Part shown: positions 1 to 9,709 of the stretch, in pieces
How the letters are laid out: each line of letters begins with the position of its first letter
Numbering within the stretch: the stretch's first letter is position 1
Notes under the pieces: model-generated
Databases searched by the model: none
What the model was told of the DNA's origin: nothing
Seen by the model: only the letters and a program-made list of their open reading frames with translations
Position numbers and translations under genes: made by a program
Assembly (NCBI GenBank): GCA_030949825.1
Contig: JAUZSC010000007.1
Coordinates: forward strand, 1 to 64,000
Reading direction: 5' to 3'
Length of the DNA stretch: 64,000 nucleotides
From: Sulfurimonas sp.
GTDB lineage: Bacteria > Campylobacterota > Campylobacteria > Campylobacterales > Sulfurimonadaceae

Positions 1-673
1 TAACATATATTTCCAAAGTCCTATAACAACTTCGATACCTTGTTCTGCAACAACATACGATATAAGACTAAAGACACCAATAGGAGTAAGTTTATTGTAC
101 CCACTCAGCTGCATGGTGTTGCATCGCGTTTGTTACCGCTGTAAAAGTTTCTTAACACTCGTTTTTTGAGCATGGGACTCTAGATGCAAGGAAGCTATAC
201 CAAAAAGAATAGCAAAAACGATTATTTGCATCATAGAGCCTTGTGAAAGTGAGCCAAAAATATTTGTTGGAATAAAACTCTAAAAGCATAGCTGAGAGAG
301 AAAATTCTGCTATTTCATTTGCTTTTGTGTAGACTAAACCATCAGCAGATACCGCTTCACCTAGCGGGAAAAATATTCATAACAATTATGGCTAAAACAA
401 CGGCTAAGGCTGTTGTTAAAGGTAGAAGCCCAATGGTTCGTAAACCTATGTGTTTTAAGTCTTCTAAATTCCCCTAGTCCCATGATGGCTACATAGATGC
501 TAGAAAACACTAAAGGCACTACAAGCATCTTTAAAAAGCTTATAAATATCTGTCCTACAACTTGTTGTTGTAAGGCAAGTTCTTGGAAAAAAGCTACCAA
601 ATGCTACACCTAAAATAATCCCTAAAATCACCAAGGTATTTGTCGTTGAATATTTTTTAATTTTTGCTATCAT
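1..673 (-). pseudogene. Dicarboxylate/amino-acid:cation symporter, frameshifted, cut by window edge
   Basis: Membrane carrier of the DAACS (GltP/DctA) family, which imports glutamate or C4-dicarboxylates with Na+ or H+. Seen: a start at 671-673 (MIAKIKKYSTTNT, then a hydrophobic helix). A second frame carries FISFLKMLVVPLVFSS, the hallmark second-helix region. Further frames carry LTPIGVFSLISYVVAEQG, typical of the family core. At least three frame changes separate these pieces, so no intact product is encoded as given. The 3' part lies beyond base 1. Family assignment is firm; substrate is not known. The frame changes could be sequencing indels rather than true decay. Confidence 0.75.
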
Positions 674-713
674 TTACTGCTCCATGAGTGCTAAGGCACC
701 TTTATATATTGGT

Positions 714-1604
714 TCATCCTATAAAACCGTATTCTTCATCTACAAAACCTGTTATGCCCTCTTGCTGGTGCATCTCAAATAACTTTATTATAATTTTAGC
801 ACGATTTAACTCTTCTTCTTCATTTACAAACTTTTTATTTATCATTGTTACCTGAGTTGGGGATATACAGCCCTTAGAATCATAACCCATTTGTTTTTCT
901 AAATCTAACCAAAGTGAAAATGCATCAAGGTTTTTAAAGTCTTGGTATACAAAAGAAACAGCTTTGACATTCATCGATTTACATGTAATTAAAAATGCGA
1001 CAATACATAAAGCATAGTAGGATTATCTCTTTTAATCAAGCTTTGAGAGAGTTTCATATCTGCAAAAAGGTCTAAGATACCAAGATAAAAAGTACTTACG
1101 CGTTTATGAATTTTTAAAGTCGCTAGATTATGCCAAGACTCGAGTGTTTCTATTGAGAGATGAAGCTCTGTTTCTTCATTTAAAAGAGCTAAAACTTTCT
1201 TTACTTCGCTTGCATCTCGAATCTTTGGTACTCTAACAGCATCTGGCATAAACTGATTTAGGTAGGTTATCTCTTCATATCCTCCCTCGTTAAGAGCATT
1301 GACTCTAACTACTAGTTTTTTATCACTTTTCTTAATTCTTGATAAAAATATTGCACATAAAACAAGTGCGAAAGGTTTATCTTCTTTAGCCACACCATCT
1401 TCAAGATTAAGCATTATACAATCTGCTTCAAGTGATTCTATTTTTAAAAGATGTTTAATTTTATTGCAGGAGAGCATCAGGACTGCGCTAAAGTTTTTGT
1501 TTCGTGTTTATCTCTCTAAAGCAAGGTACAGCTAAAGCATCTAAGGCACTTAAATCTCTTTTCTTATAAGCTAATTCTATTTTTTCTAAATCATCATTTA
1601 GCAT
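714..1604 (-). pseudogene. CitE-like HpcH/HpaI aldolase/citrate lyase family protein, frameshifted
   Basis: A TIM-barrel C-C lyase of the CitE/malyl-CoA lyase-like family. The start at 1602-1604 gives MLNDDLEKIELAY. The frame changes near 1480-1490, after which IMLNLEDGVA (the metal/CoA-site LEDGVA motif) and VRVNALNEGG are seen. It changes again near 975-990, followed by the C-terminal DSKGCISPTQV signature. Total length of about 295 residues fits the family. The start overlaps the 3' end of the upstream cytochrome c gene by 11 bases, which suggests one transcript. Substrate unknown; frame changes may be sequencing errors. Confidence 0.75.
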
Positions 1605-1953
1605 TTAGATTTTCCTGACTAAGATACAAATAAAGTGCCTGAACTTCTTTTCTTGTAAGATAATATCTTGGCATTCCGCGTTTTGCATTGTTTAATGCCT
1701 CGTAAAAAACATCAAAATCAAGTCCATTTATTTTTGGAGCACGAAATTCACGCGCTTCACCTTTGTGAACATACTTCGCAATAAGCTTTCCCTCACCATT
1801 TTCACCATGACAATTGTTGCATCCTATACCTCTTGGGTTCTTATAAAGTTGCGAAGCATACTCTAGGGGAGATATAAATGTTGACTCTGCAAAGAGAGGA
1901 ATCCCTAGTAAAAATAATAAAAAATATCTGACAAAGTAAGTTGTAATTTTCAT
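1594..1953 (-). CDS. Small periplasmic monohaem cytochrome c
   Basis: Predicted electron carrier of about 119 residues. The chosen start at 1951-1953 (MKITTYFVRYF) directly opens a hydrophobic signal peptide ending near FAES; a longer upstream in-frame extension would place charged residues before it and is rejected. One haem-binding CNNCH motif follows at about residue 46, and GMPRY supplies the likely distal methionine. C-terminal LTRKEVQALYLYLSQ is the usual last helix of class I cytochromes c. The coding end overlaps the CitE-like gene. Role in respiration is inferred from the fold only. Confidence 0.85.
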   Translation of the reverse strand: MKITTYFVRYFLLFLLGIPLFAESTFISPLEYASQLYKNPRGIGCNNCHGENGEGKLIAKYVHKGEAREFRAPKINGLDFDVFYEALNNAKRGMPRYYLTRKEVQALYLYLSQENLNAK

Positions 1954-1991
1954 AAGTGTATAATAGCTAAAAAAATATTTATGAGGTTTAA

Positions 1992-2656
1992 ATGAAAGCT
2001 TTACTCGGGACAATCTTTCACTCTCTACTCTTTTTAGGATGCTCAAATATCACACCACCTTCTTCAGTTAAAGTTAAAAATACAAAAAAATCTATAAGTT
2101 ACATTCATGATGTTAAACCCATTTTGGATAAGCGATGTGTGAGTTGTCATTCATGTTATAACTCTCCTTGTCAAGCCAAGCTTAGCTCATTCGAGGGAAT
2201 AGATAGAGGTGCTAGTAAAAATGCGGTTTATGATTCTACTCGACTTAGCGCAATGGATCCAAGTAGACTTTTTATAGACGAGCAAACAACACAGCAGTGG
2301 CAAGATAAAGATTTCTTTTCACTCACAAAAACATACGATTCAAATGCAAGTTCTAATGATTCATTGATGATATTAATGCTCCATGAAAAAAAGAACAAAA
2401 GAGAATCACGCAACCAAGTAAACAAGCACTCAAAGAAATCATAAAATGGGAAACATTCTTAAACAAGACAGATGCTAAACATGCAATCACATCAAAGTAT
2501 CTTTATGAGCATTTATTTCTTGCGCATTGCTACTTCAAGTCGGCTCCAAATGAATTTTTTGAGATGGTACGCTCTAAAACCCCCTACCCTTTAGCAATAA
2601 ATATCATTCCTTCTGTTCGTCCTTTTGATAACCCTAAAATAGATACTTTCTATTGA
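1992..2656 (+). pseudogene. Fatty acid cis/trans isomerase-like (Cti) haem protein, truncated and frameshifted
   Basis: Cti is a periplasmic c-type haem enzyme that converts cis to trans unsaturated phospholipid fatty acids in place. Seen: a lipoprotein-like N-terminus (LLFLGCSN), then KPILDKRCVSCHSCYNSPCQ, in which CVSCH is the haem site, and SFEGIDRGASKNAVYDSTRL, all characteristic of Cti. A frame change between about 2385 and 2440 is needed to continue to KYLYEHLFLAHCYF. Reading stops at 2654-2656 after roughly 220 residues, while family members are about 750. It is divergently transcribed from the cytochrome c gene. The remainder is absent, probably lost during the IS activity to the right. 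Confidence 0.72.
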
Positions 2657-2796
2657 GCCACTTGCAGATTACCAAAAACAACCCACAATTTAAGCTAGTA
2701 TAAATTTAAAAAAAGCTGAAATCAAACTTCGAATGCTATAATAATTTACAACAAAAACCAAGCAAAGAAGAGATTCAACTTATGACAAATGAACAA

Positions 2797-2817
2797 CCCC
2801 GACCCAAGGGTACGGGG
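2797..2817. other. Imperfect hairpin at IS200/IS605-type end
   Basis: CCCCG-ACCC-AA-GGGT-A-CGGGG folds into a short stem-loop with one bulged base. It lies 19 bases beyond the stop codon of the tnpA remnant, the place where IS200/IS605 elements carry the subterminal hairpin that TnpA recognises. Function is inferred from position. Confidence 0.5.
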
Positions 2818-2835
2818 TATCACTTTCGTTTGAGC

Positions 2836-3000
2836 TTACAAGTCAAATAACAACTGACTAGTATGCACCTTTGTATATTTCTTTCCTTGATCTCGAACAT
2901 AATTCCTTATGGTTTCTTCATTTGCAAATTGCCCAACAGTATTTGCGTAAAAACCACTTGTCCAAAGACTCCCACCCCAGCAACGGCATTAAGTTAAGCC
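2836..3000 (-). pseudogene. tnpA: IS200/IS605 TnpA remnant (C-terminal end)
   Basis: About 50 codons on the minus strand read WGGSLWTSGFYANTVGQF and then EETIRNYVRDQGKKYTK up to a stop at 2836-2838. This is the C-terminal region of the Y1 HUH transposase TnpA. An in-frame stop lies just upstream, and the N-terminal half with the HUH motif and catalytic tyrosine is missing. An IS4 transposase gene begins almost immediately upstream, so this old element was probably broken by the IS4 insertion. Confidence 0.65.
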
Positions 3001-3033
3001 TCACAAATACCATAGTTACGGACTTCCATCTGA

Positions 3034-4397
3034 CTAATTCCCAACATTTTTCTTTTTCCTTTTAAGGTGATTTATCGAATTGGTGGCAATCGTGGATTTA
3101 TGTATATCTTTATCAAGTCGTGGTTTTGATTTTCTATCAGGTCGTATAACTATTGTATTGGTTAAAAATAGCTTTTCCATCTGCTCTAGCATCTCATCTA
3201 GTGGGTTATCAAGGTATAAAAGATCAAATACCTTATGCTTTATAAGATTGAATGACACAGCTTTATTTATCTTTTGAATATACTTATTATCTTTAGTTGT
3301 CTCTTTTAACTCTTCGTTCATATCGTAAGTCATCATTGACTCATAATTTGTTAAAAATATTGTTGCAAAGAAGTCCTGCTTTACTGCAAGGGCTGTTTGA
3401 CCTGTAAAGTTTTCAAGTGAGAGTCTATTTTTAATAAGGTCGAAATATGTTTCTATTCCCCATCTTAGAGCATAGAGTTCTTTAAAGTCAGATGTTTTTA
3501 GTTTATCATTACTCAGTACATTTGTTGCTAATCATTTCTACTGTACCGTTATCTAAGATAACTTGTACAAATCTGATTTTCATTTTTGTAGGGATATTAT
3601 TTTCTCGTAATTCTTCTTTGAGATACTTAGGTGCATTAATTTCAAGTATTACATCTTTTCTCTCACTATGTGCATCAAACAAGGATTTTGCTTTTGAGAA
3701 TATATTCTTTCTTAGTCTACAGAGTATATTTGTATTGTTATGAACTGCAGCAAACAGCTCAAACGATGGATATCCTCTATCCATGATAGTTAAATCATCT
3801 AATGTACAATCGTATAGGTGTTGTAGGGCTAAAGTTCTCTCATCATAAGCTATGAGGTCGTTATCTTCACTTTTATTCTTATTGGTGATAGAGGAATCAA
3901 TTGCAATATTATTAAGTACATCAAACAAACAAGATACTCTTCCTTGAGATACATCTTTAGCAAAATCTTTTATTTGGCATTTAACCTTCATTGGATTAAA
4001 CTCTTTTTTACATCTGCTGTATTAGGGAGTGTAGTTACAGAACCATCTATTGCAAGTATTCTAAAGCCTTTATAGGTTTCATACTCTCCATCTTCATAAA
4101 ACATATCACGAGCTATCTCTGCAAACTCTTTAAAAGCAGTATAGTTTAATTTAGCTCTTGCTTGAGTATATGCACTATTGGTGATAGTAACATCTTCACC
4201 CAATGTTAATTGAGTGTCATTGATACTGTTTTGTAAAGATTTATTACTCTTTTTAATCATCATAGTCATAATTTTATCAAATCCTAGCTTTCTTGCTCTT
4301 GTGAATGAATTCACTCCAATCTTATGTTTAGTTTGGAATAACACTTCTCTTTTTTATTTCTCAAAACCGCTGAAAATCCAGCAGTTTTTTTTAACAT
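3034..4397 (-). pseudogene. IS4-family transposase, three frameshifts
   Basis: DDE transposase of about 450 residues when frames are joined. The start at 4395-4397 gives MLKKTAGFSAVLRNKKE, shifting within about 20 codons to LFQTKHKIGVNSF. The block FRILAIDGSVTTLPNT carries the first catalytic Asp. After a shift near 3990, DLTIMDRGYPSFELF holds the second Asp. After another shift near 3510-3525 the C-terminal block follows (YDMNEELKETTKDN onward). No convincing terminal inverted repeats or target duplication were found by eye. It is a different element from the other IS4-like transposase at 8.4 kb. Confidence 0.75.
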
Positions 4398-4761
4398 AAC
4401 CAACCCTTAATATAATAGATATATTATAGCTAGATAGTGCTTCAAAACCCTTTTAAATCCCTATAAATAGGGGTTTATTTGGATTTTAATATATGCTTTT
4501 ATACTCTGAAAAATCCACTTTTTAAAGAGATAATTTCATTGTGTTACTTTTTAGTTAATTCCTTAACTTAATGGCGGTGGAGTTACCCCTATATGAACTA
4601 CATACACTTTTAGGGGTGTGGATCCTTAACCCCAATGGTCATTTTTGCTAATGTTTGATCTTATATGTTACAGAAGGTATCATATTTTTAGATGAAAGTG
4701 ATATATTTTTAAAAGTTCAATTTCCTTAAATTTACAACTTTTATATGGATTATTCTTCTAT
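4398..4761. other. Noncoding stretch between two IS elements
   Basis: AT-rich, with no supportable gene. It contains several short complementary runs of the type CCCTATA/TATAGGG (near 4471-4481) and CCCCTA/TAGGGG (near 4586-4618), which may belong to the outer part of the IS4 element or to the disrupted IS200/IS605 element. Nothing further can be assigned. Confidence 0.4.
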
Positions 4762-5557
4762 AGACTTCTCCTAAAACAATCAATCACTAATCCTTTCCAG
4801 AGTTTGTATTTAAGGGTATTAAATCAAGGTTAATAATGGCACAAATAAGGTTCATCCTTAATCCGAACCTTTTTCGTCTATTTCTATACGGATATTTTGT
4901 AATTTTAAATACCTTGATTTTTGCATTTATATTTTCAATTATGATACGATTAGATGATAATTTATGATTCTCTTTTTCTCTTCTTTTGTAAGAGGTTTCT
5001 TTTTTGTTTTTTATTTGGAATTGTAGCATTTGGACATATTTTATCTATACCTAAATAGCCTAAATCAGCAAGAACTCTACTCATCAATATCTTTTTAGTT
5101 GGATTACTATTTTTAAAAAGACGGAAGTCGTGCATCTTTCCTTTAGCAATAGTTACTGCAAGTATTTTACCTTTGATATTTGTAATTATTTGTGCTTTTT
5201 GAGTATGCTTTTTCTTTTTACCTGAATAGTACTTTTTTTGCTTTTTTGGTCTTTCACATTCGCTCTCAGTCACATCTACAACAGTTATTTTGATATTATT
5301 TAAATCTTCTGTTGGTACTATATGTTTTAGAGTCTCAAGATGGAATTGTGGCTCTTTTATCAGTAGACTTCTCCTAAAACCCCAAATAAAATTGGAGTAA
5401 AATTTGCTTATAAGTTAGTATGGCAAAAACAAGAAAATATTATAAAGTAAATAAGTTAGAAAACAAAGATTTTAAACGCATTATTGGTGTCAATAACCCC
5501 CTGTGTCAGGATAGTTGTCCGAAACTTATGATATAAATCTTAATAAGGAACAAGACA

Positions 5558-6019
5558 ATGAGATATAGTAAAGCATACAAAGAAAAAGCAGTAAAAAAGT
5601 GTTGGAAATGAGAGACACCCAAACTATGGGAACAATAGCAAAAGGCTTAAATATCTCAAAAGCCACCCTGCACATATGGCTAAAAAATACTAAGGATACT
5701 CAAACAACAGATGGAGTGATAACACTTTCTGATAAGCTCCAAATCCTAAAAGAAAGCTACAGCATGAACGATGAAGCACTCAGTGCTTACTGCAGAGAGA
5801 AAGGTCTATTTAAACATCAACTCCAAGAGTGGGAGAAGGACTTCCTTAAAGCCCATAAACCTGAAGACTCTACCGCTAAGAAAGCCCTAGAGGAGGAGAG
5901 AAGTAAGAGTAAAGCCTTAGCCAAGGAGTTGCGACGAAAGGAAAAGGCTCTAGCAGAGACAGCAACACTCTTAGTATTGCAAAAAGTTTCAAGCACTGTT
6001 GGAGGGAGAGGAAGTATGA
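5558..6019 (+). pseudogene. IS-C copy 1 OrfA, frameshifted
   Basis: Encodes the helix-turn-helix plus coiled-coil OrfA of an IS3 element (MRYSKAYKEKAVKK; AKGLNISKATLHIWLKN as HTH). Compared with the intact copy at 26974-27438, the A-run after GCAGT has 6 instead of 7 bases and the run after TTGC has 5 instead of 7. The reading frame breaks early, and OrfA then runs directly into OrfB. Confidence 0.8.
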
Positions 6020-7082
6020 TACCTCTAGCAGTGCGAAAAGATATCTTAATCCTTGTTACACAAGCACATACAGATGGAGCACCTTTTATAAAATAGCCCC
6101 TATCGTAGGATGTTGCACGAGAACACTCAAAAGATGGCAAGCTAATGAGCAGGATAAGCGAACCCAGCGAATAAACTTCGAACCAACTAACAAACTCTCT
6201 CAAGAGGAGAGAGAGCAGCTGATAAGCGTTGCTAACAATGAGAGCTATAAAAACCTATCCTCGCATCAAATAGTGCCTAAGCTTGCAGACAAAGGAATTT
6301 ACCTTGCATCTGAATCAACATTTTACAGAGTACTCAAAGAGCATAAGCAACTGACCCATAGACATAAACAAAAAGAAGGGAGTAGACATAAGCCAACTCC
6401 TTTGGTAGCCTCAGAGCCTAATCAAATCTACAGTTGGGATATTACTTATCTACCAACAACAGTGCAAGGTGTATTTTATTACCTTTACCTCTTTATGGAT
6501 ATATATAGTCGCAAGATAGTCGGATGGCAAATCTATACCAAACAGAGCAGCGAGTTGGCTTCTGAAGTTATTAAAGATATAGCTATTAATGAAAACATCA
6601 AAGTAGATACAGTAACACTGCACTCAGACAATGGCTCCCCTATGAAAGGAGCTACATTTTTAACAACACTTCAAAAGCTAGGCATTATGCCCACCTTTAG
6701 TAGACCTAGCGTGAGTAACGATAATCCTTACTCAGAGTCCATGTTTAAAACACTCAAATATACACCCTCCTATCCTAGTAAGCCATTTGATAGTGTAGTT
6801 GAGGCAAGAATATGGTGTGAAACATTTGTGACTTGGTATAACCATCAACACTGTCATAGTAGTATTGGGTTTGTCACACCAGTTCAAAGACACTTGCTTC
6901 AAGATAAGGAGATTTTAGAGAAAAGACATCGAGTATATGAGAAGGCTAAAGCAGCCAACCCTCGTAGATGGAGTGGTAGTACTCGTAACTGGTATTTCAC
7001 AAAAGAAGTACATTTAAACCCCAATAAAGCAAAGGTAAACAATATAGCTGATAAAGTTTCAGCTGAAAGACATTCGGGTTAG
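6016..7082 (+). pseudogene. IS-C copy 1 OrfB (IS3 integrase), one frameshift
   Basis: IS3-family OrfB with rve/integrase core. It starts at the ATG overlapping the OrfA stop (ATGA). A T-run near 6083 is one base shorter than in the other copies and breaks the frame after AHTDGAPF. The rest is open from about 6095, with YSWDITYLP, LHSDNGSPMKG and NPYSESMFKTLKY carrying the D, D and E catalytic residues. Full-length product would be 355 residues. Confidence 0.82.
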
Positions 7083-8384
7083 ACAAAGGTGGTACTTTCT
7101 AGGTACTTAATTTGGACAACTAGACTGACATCTACCGATAAAGATACTTTTAAAGATATGGTAAAAGTAATTAGAAAACATTATCGTGATAGAAAATCAA
7201 AAGGTGGAACAAACAAATCACTTTCAGCAAATGATGAAGTATTACTGATGCTTGAATACTACCGAGAGTACAGAACATTTGCACATTTAGGAATTGATTA
7301 TGGAGTGAGTGAATCAACAGCTCATTATACAGTTACTAAAATTGAAAAGATACTGATAAAAGAGCCACAATTCCATCTTGAGACTCTAAAACATATAGTA
7401 CCAACAGAAGATTTAAATAATATCAAAATAACTGTTGTAGATGTGACTGAGAGCGAATGTGAAAGACCAAAAAAGCAAAAAAGTACTATTCAGGTAAAAA
7501 GAAAAAGCATACTCAAAAAGCACAAATAATTACAAATATCAAAGGTAAAATACTTGCAGTAACTATTGCTAAAGGAAAGATGCACGACTTCCGTCTTTTT
7601 AAAAATAGTAATCCAACTAAAAAGATATTGATGAGTAGAGTTCTTGCTGATTTAGGCTATTTAGGTATAGATAAAATATGTCCAAATGCTACAATTCCAA
7701 ATAAAAAAACAAAAAGAAACCTCTTACAAAAGAAGAGAAAAAAGAGAATCATAAATTATCATCTAATCGTATCATAATTGAAAATATAAATGCAAAAATC
7801 AAGGTATTTAAAATTACAAAATATCCGTATAGAAATAGACGAAAAAGGTTCGGATTAAGGATGAACCTTATTTGTGCCATTATTAACCTTGATTTAATAC
7901 CCTTAAATACAGACTCTGGAAAGGATTAGTGATTGATTGTTTTAGGAGAAGTCTAGTATCTTTTCAATTTTAGTAACTGTATAATGAGCTGTTGATTCAC
8001 TCACTCCATAATCAATTCCTAAATGTGCAAATGTTCTGTACTCTCGGTAGTATTCAAGCATCAGTAATACTTCATCATTTGCTGAAAGTGATTTGTTTGT
8101 TCCACCTTTTGATTTTCTATCACGATAATGTTTTCTAATTACTTTTACCATATCTTTAAAAGTATCTTTATTGACACCAACAATGCGTTTAAAATCTTTG
8201 TTTTCTAACTTATTTACTTTATAATATTTTCTTGTTTTTGCCATACTAACTTATAAGCAAATTTTACTCCAATTTTATTTGGGGTTTTAGGAGAAGTCTA
8301 ATATTTATCGTCATACTATATCCATAGCTCTCTACACAAATAAAAGGCTCAAAAATTGCTAGGATTAACTAAAAAGTAGAGTAT

Positions 8385-9709
8385 ATGGAACTTCGTTTAA
8401 AAAAAGATTTGATGTAATGGTAAAGAGTGCTATAAATGCTCAACAGAGAGCTACAAATGGATTAAAGATACTGCTTGGTACTCCACCGATGACTCAAGTT
8501 CAAGCCAATTGGAGATTTTTAAATAATCCAAATGCAACAATAAAGGAACTCCACAAACCTCTGCAAAAGCATTTAGAACAAGAGATTGTTTCTCAATGTG
8601 ACAAATATGTTTTAGCCTTAGAAGATTGGTCTCATTTAGATTATAAAAACCATAGTTCTAAAAAAGAACTCAAATCAGAAAACCGAAAAGATACATGTAT
8701 GAAAATAGGCTATGACTATCAAGGAGCGATAGCTGCAAGTGATAGAACTGGCGAGCCTATAGGAGTATTAGACCATAACCTTAAAACAGCAGATAATGTT
8801 TACTCAACATATGATGATAAGATAGATATGAATCTAACTCATTTAGGAGAACTAAGAGTTAGAGCAAAACATATGTGCGACACGATAAATACAGACAAAA
8901 AAATCATTCATATAGTTGATAGGGAATCAGATAGCATAGCCTTTATGCGAGGCTTAGATGAAGATAAGCAACTCTTTTTATTGAGAGGTAAGAAGAATTC
9001 TACAGTTAATTATTATGATGAAAAGAGTAAACAAACGATAAGTATTAAACAGTCAGAATTAGCTGATAAGCTACCATTTGGTAAAGAGGTTAAAAAATAG
9101 TTTACAAAAAGAAGAAAGTAACTATATTCGCAAATGAGTGCAATATAACAATCTCAAGAGATGCTACAAAAAATGATAGCAGGTAAAAATGGAAAAAGGA
9201 AACTTCAAAGAACTAAAGGAAAAACTCTAAAATTAAGATTTATAGTTGAGAGATTAGTCAATGATAAAAATGAAGTTGTAGCAGAGTGGTTACTTGTTTC
9301 TAATCTCTTTGATGAAGAGATAGATGCAAAAACATTAGCGCAGTGGTATTATTACAGATGGAAAATAGAAAGCTATTTTAAACTACTCAAATCCTCAGGG
9401 TTTAATTTAGAAGAGTGGCAACAAAAGGAGCCACTAGCCCTATTTAAAAGGCTTCTTATCATTTCTAATGCCTGTATTCTTATTTGGAAAATTGCAAATG
9501 ATAACAGTGATAATACAAAGGCAATACGAGATTTTTTAATATCATTAAGTGGTAAACAGATTCAAAGAGGTGTTGATTTCACATATCCAGCTTTACTTAG
9601 TGGATTAGAAAGTTATTTAGCAACATTAGACTTATTACGGCAATTTAGTGTTGAGGATATTTTTAAAATGAGAGATGAATTAGTTGAAATTATTGGGATT
9701 GAGATTTAG
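8385..9709 (+). pseudogene. IS-B transposase, full-length copy, frameshifted
   Basis: IS4-family DDE transposase with Tn5-like architecture. The likely start is 8385 (MELRLKK). One base is missing from the following A-run, after which MVKSAINAQQRATNG continues. LALEDWSHLDY carries the first Asp, IIHIVDRESDS the second, and WYYYRWKIESYFKLLK the YREK glutamate block. Near 9095 and 9165 two A-runs differ by one base (6 versus 7, 6 versus 5) from the otherwise matching downstream copy, which is in frame. Compensating errors are therefore likely. Confidence 0.82.

Larger units (their letters stand above)
5497..7137 (+). mobile_element. IS-C copy 1 (IS3 family), 1641 bp
   Basis: Complete IS3-family element inserted in IS-A copy 2. 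Imperfect terminal repeats share TGTCAG followed two bases later by TAGTTGTCC. The left end begins with CCCCC and the right end finishes CATCTACCG. ATAA precedes and follows the element (5493-5496, 7138-7141), a 4-bp target duplication, and removing the element restores the IS-A reading frame. It carries orfA and orfB. Confidence 0.88.
5420..7929 (+). pseudogene. IS-A copy 2 transposase, split by IS-C
   Basis: Start ATG at 5420 (MAKTRKYYKV). The frame is cut at 5496 by IS-C copy 1 and resumes at 7142 with KDTFKDMVKVIRKHYRD. A further one-base change in the A-runs near 7470-7485 separates CERPKKQKS from the catalytic C-terminal half, which ends at 7927-7929. Product would be the same IS5-type transposase as the other three copies. 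Confidence 0.8.
5365..7954 (+). mobile_element. IS-A copy 2 (IS5-type), inserted in IS-A copy 1, hosting IS-C copy 1
   Basis: Plus-strand copy with both ends intact (agacttctcc at 5365, ggagaagtct ending at 7954). The host copy reads AGT immediately on both sides (5362-5364 and 7955-7957), a 3-bp target duplication consistent with IS5-type insertion. It is itself split by an IS3-family element at 5497-7137. Confidence 0.88.
4787..8244 (-). pseudogene. IS-A copy 1 transposase, split by nested insertions
   Basis: The N-terminal part (start 8242-8244, MAKTRKYYKVNKLENK) and the C-terminal part (ending 4787) are separated by IS-A copy 2. Joined, they give a DDE_Tnp_4-type (HARBI1-like) IS5-family transposase of about 285 residues with VVDVTES, ADLGYLG and IIENINAK as the likely D, D and E blocks. 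In this copy the two A-runs around CERPKKQKK are in frame. A one-base frame change occurs near 5009, after the ATIPNKK block. Confidence 0.8.
4762..8299 (-). mobile_element. IS-A copy 1 (IS5-type), interrupted by IS-A copy 2
   Basis: An IS5-type element in minus orientation, bounded by the terminal inverted repeats agacttctcctaaaac and its complement. It is split by a second copy of the same element at 5365-7954. Rejoining 4762-5364 to 7958-8299 restores a 945-base element closely matching the clean copy at 22602-23549 (948 bases). The outer flanks (TAT at left, AAT at right) do not form a perfect target duplication, unlike the other copies. This suggests flank mutation or rearrangement after insertion. 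Confidence 0.85.

Noticed and set aside
2871..3065. Plus-strand frame of 64 codons
   Set aside because: Antisense to the TnpA remnant, which gives a recognisable protein on the other strand.
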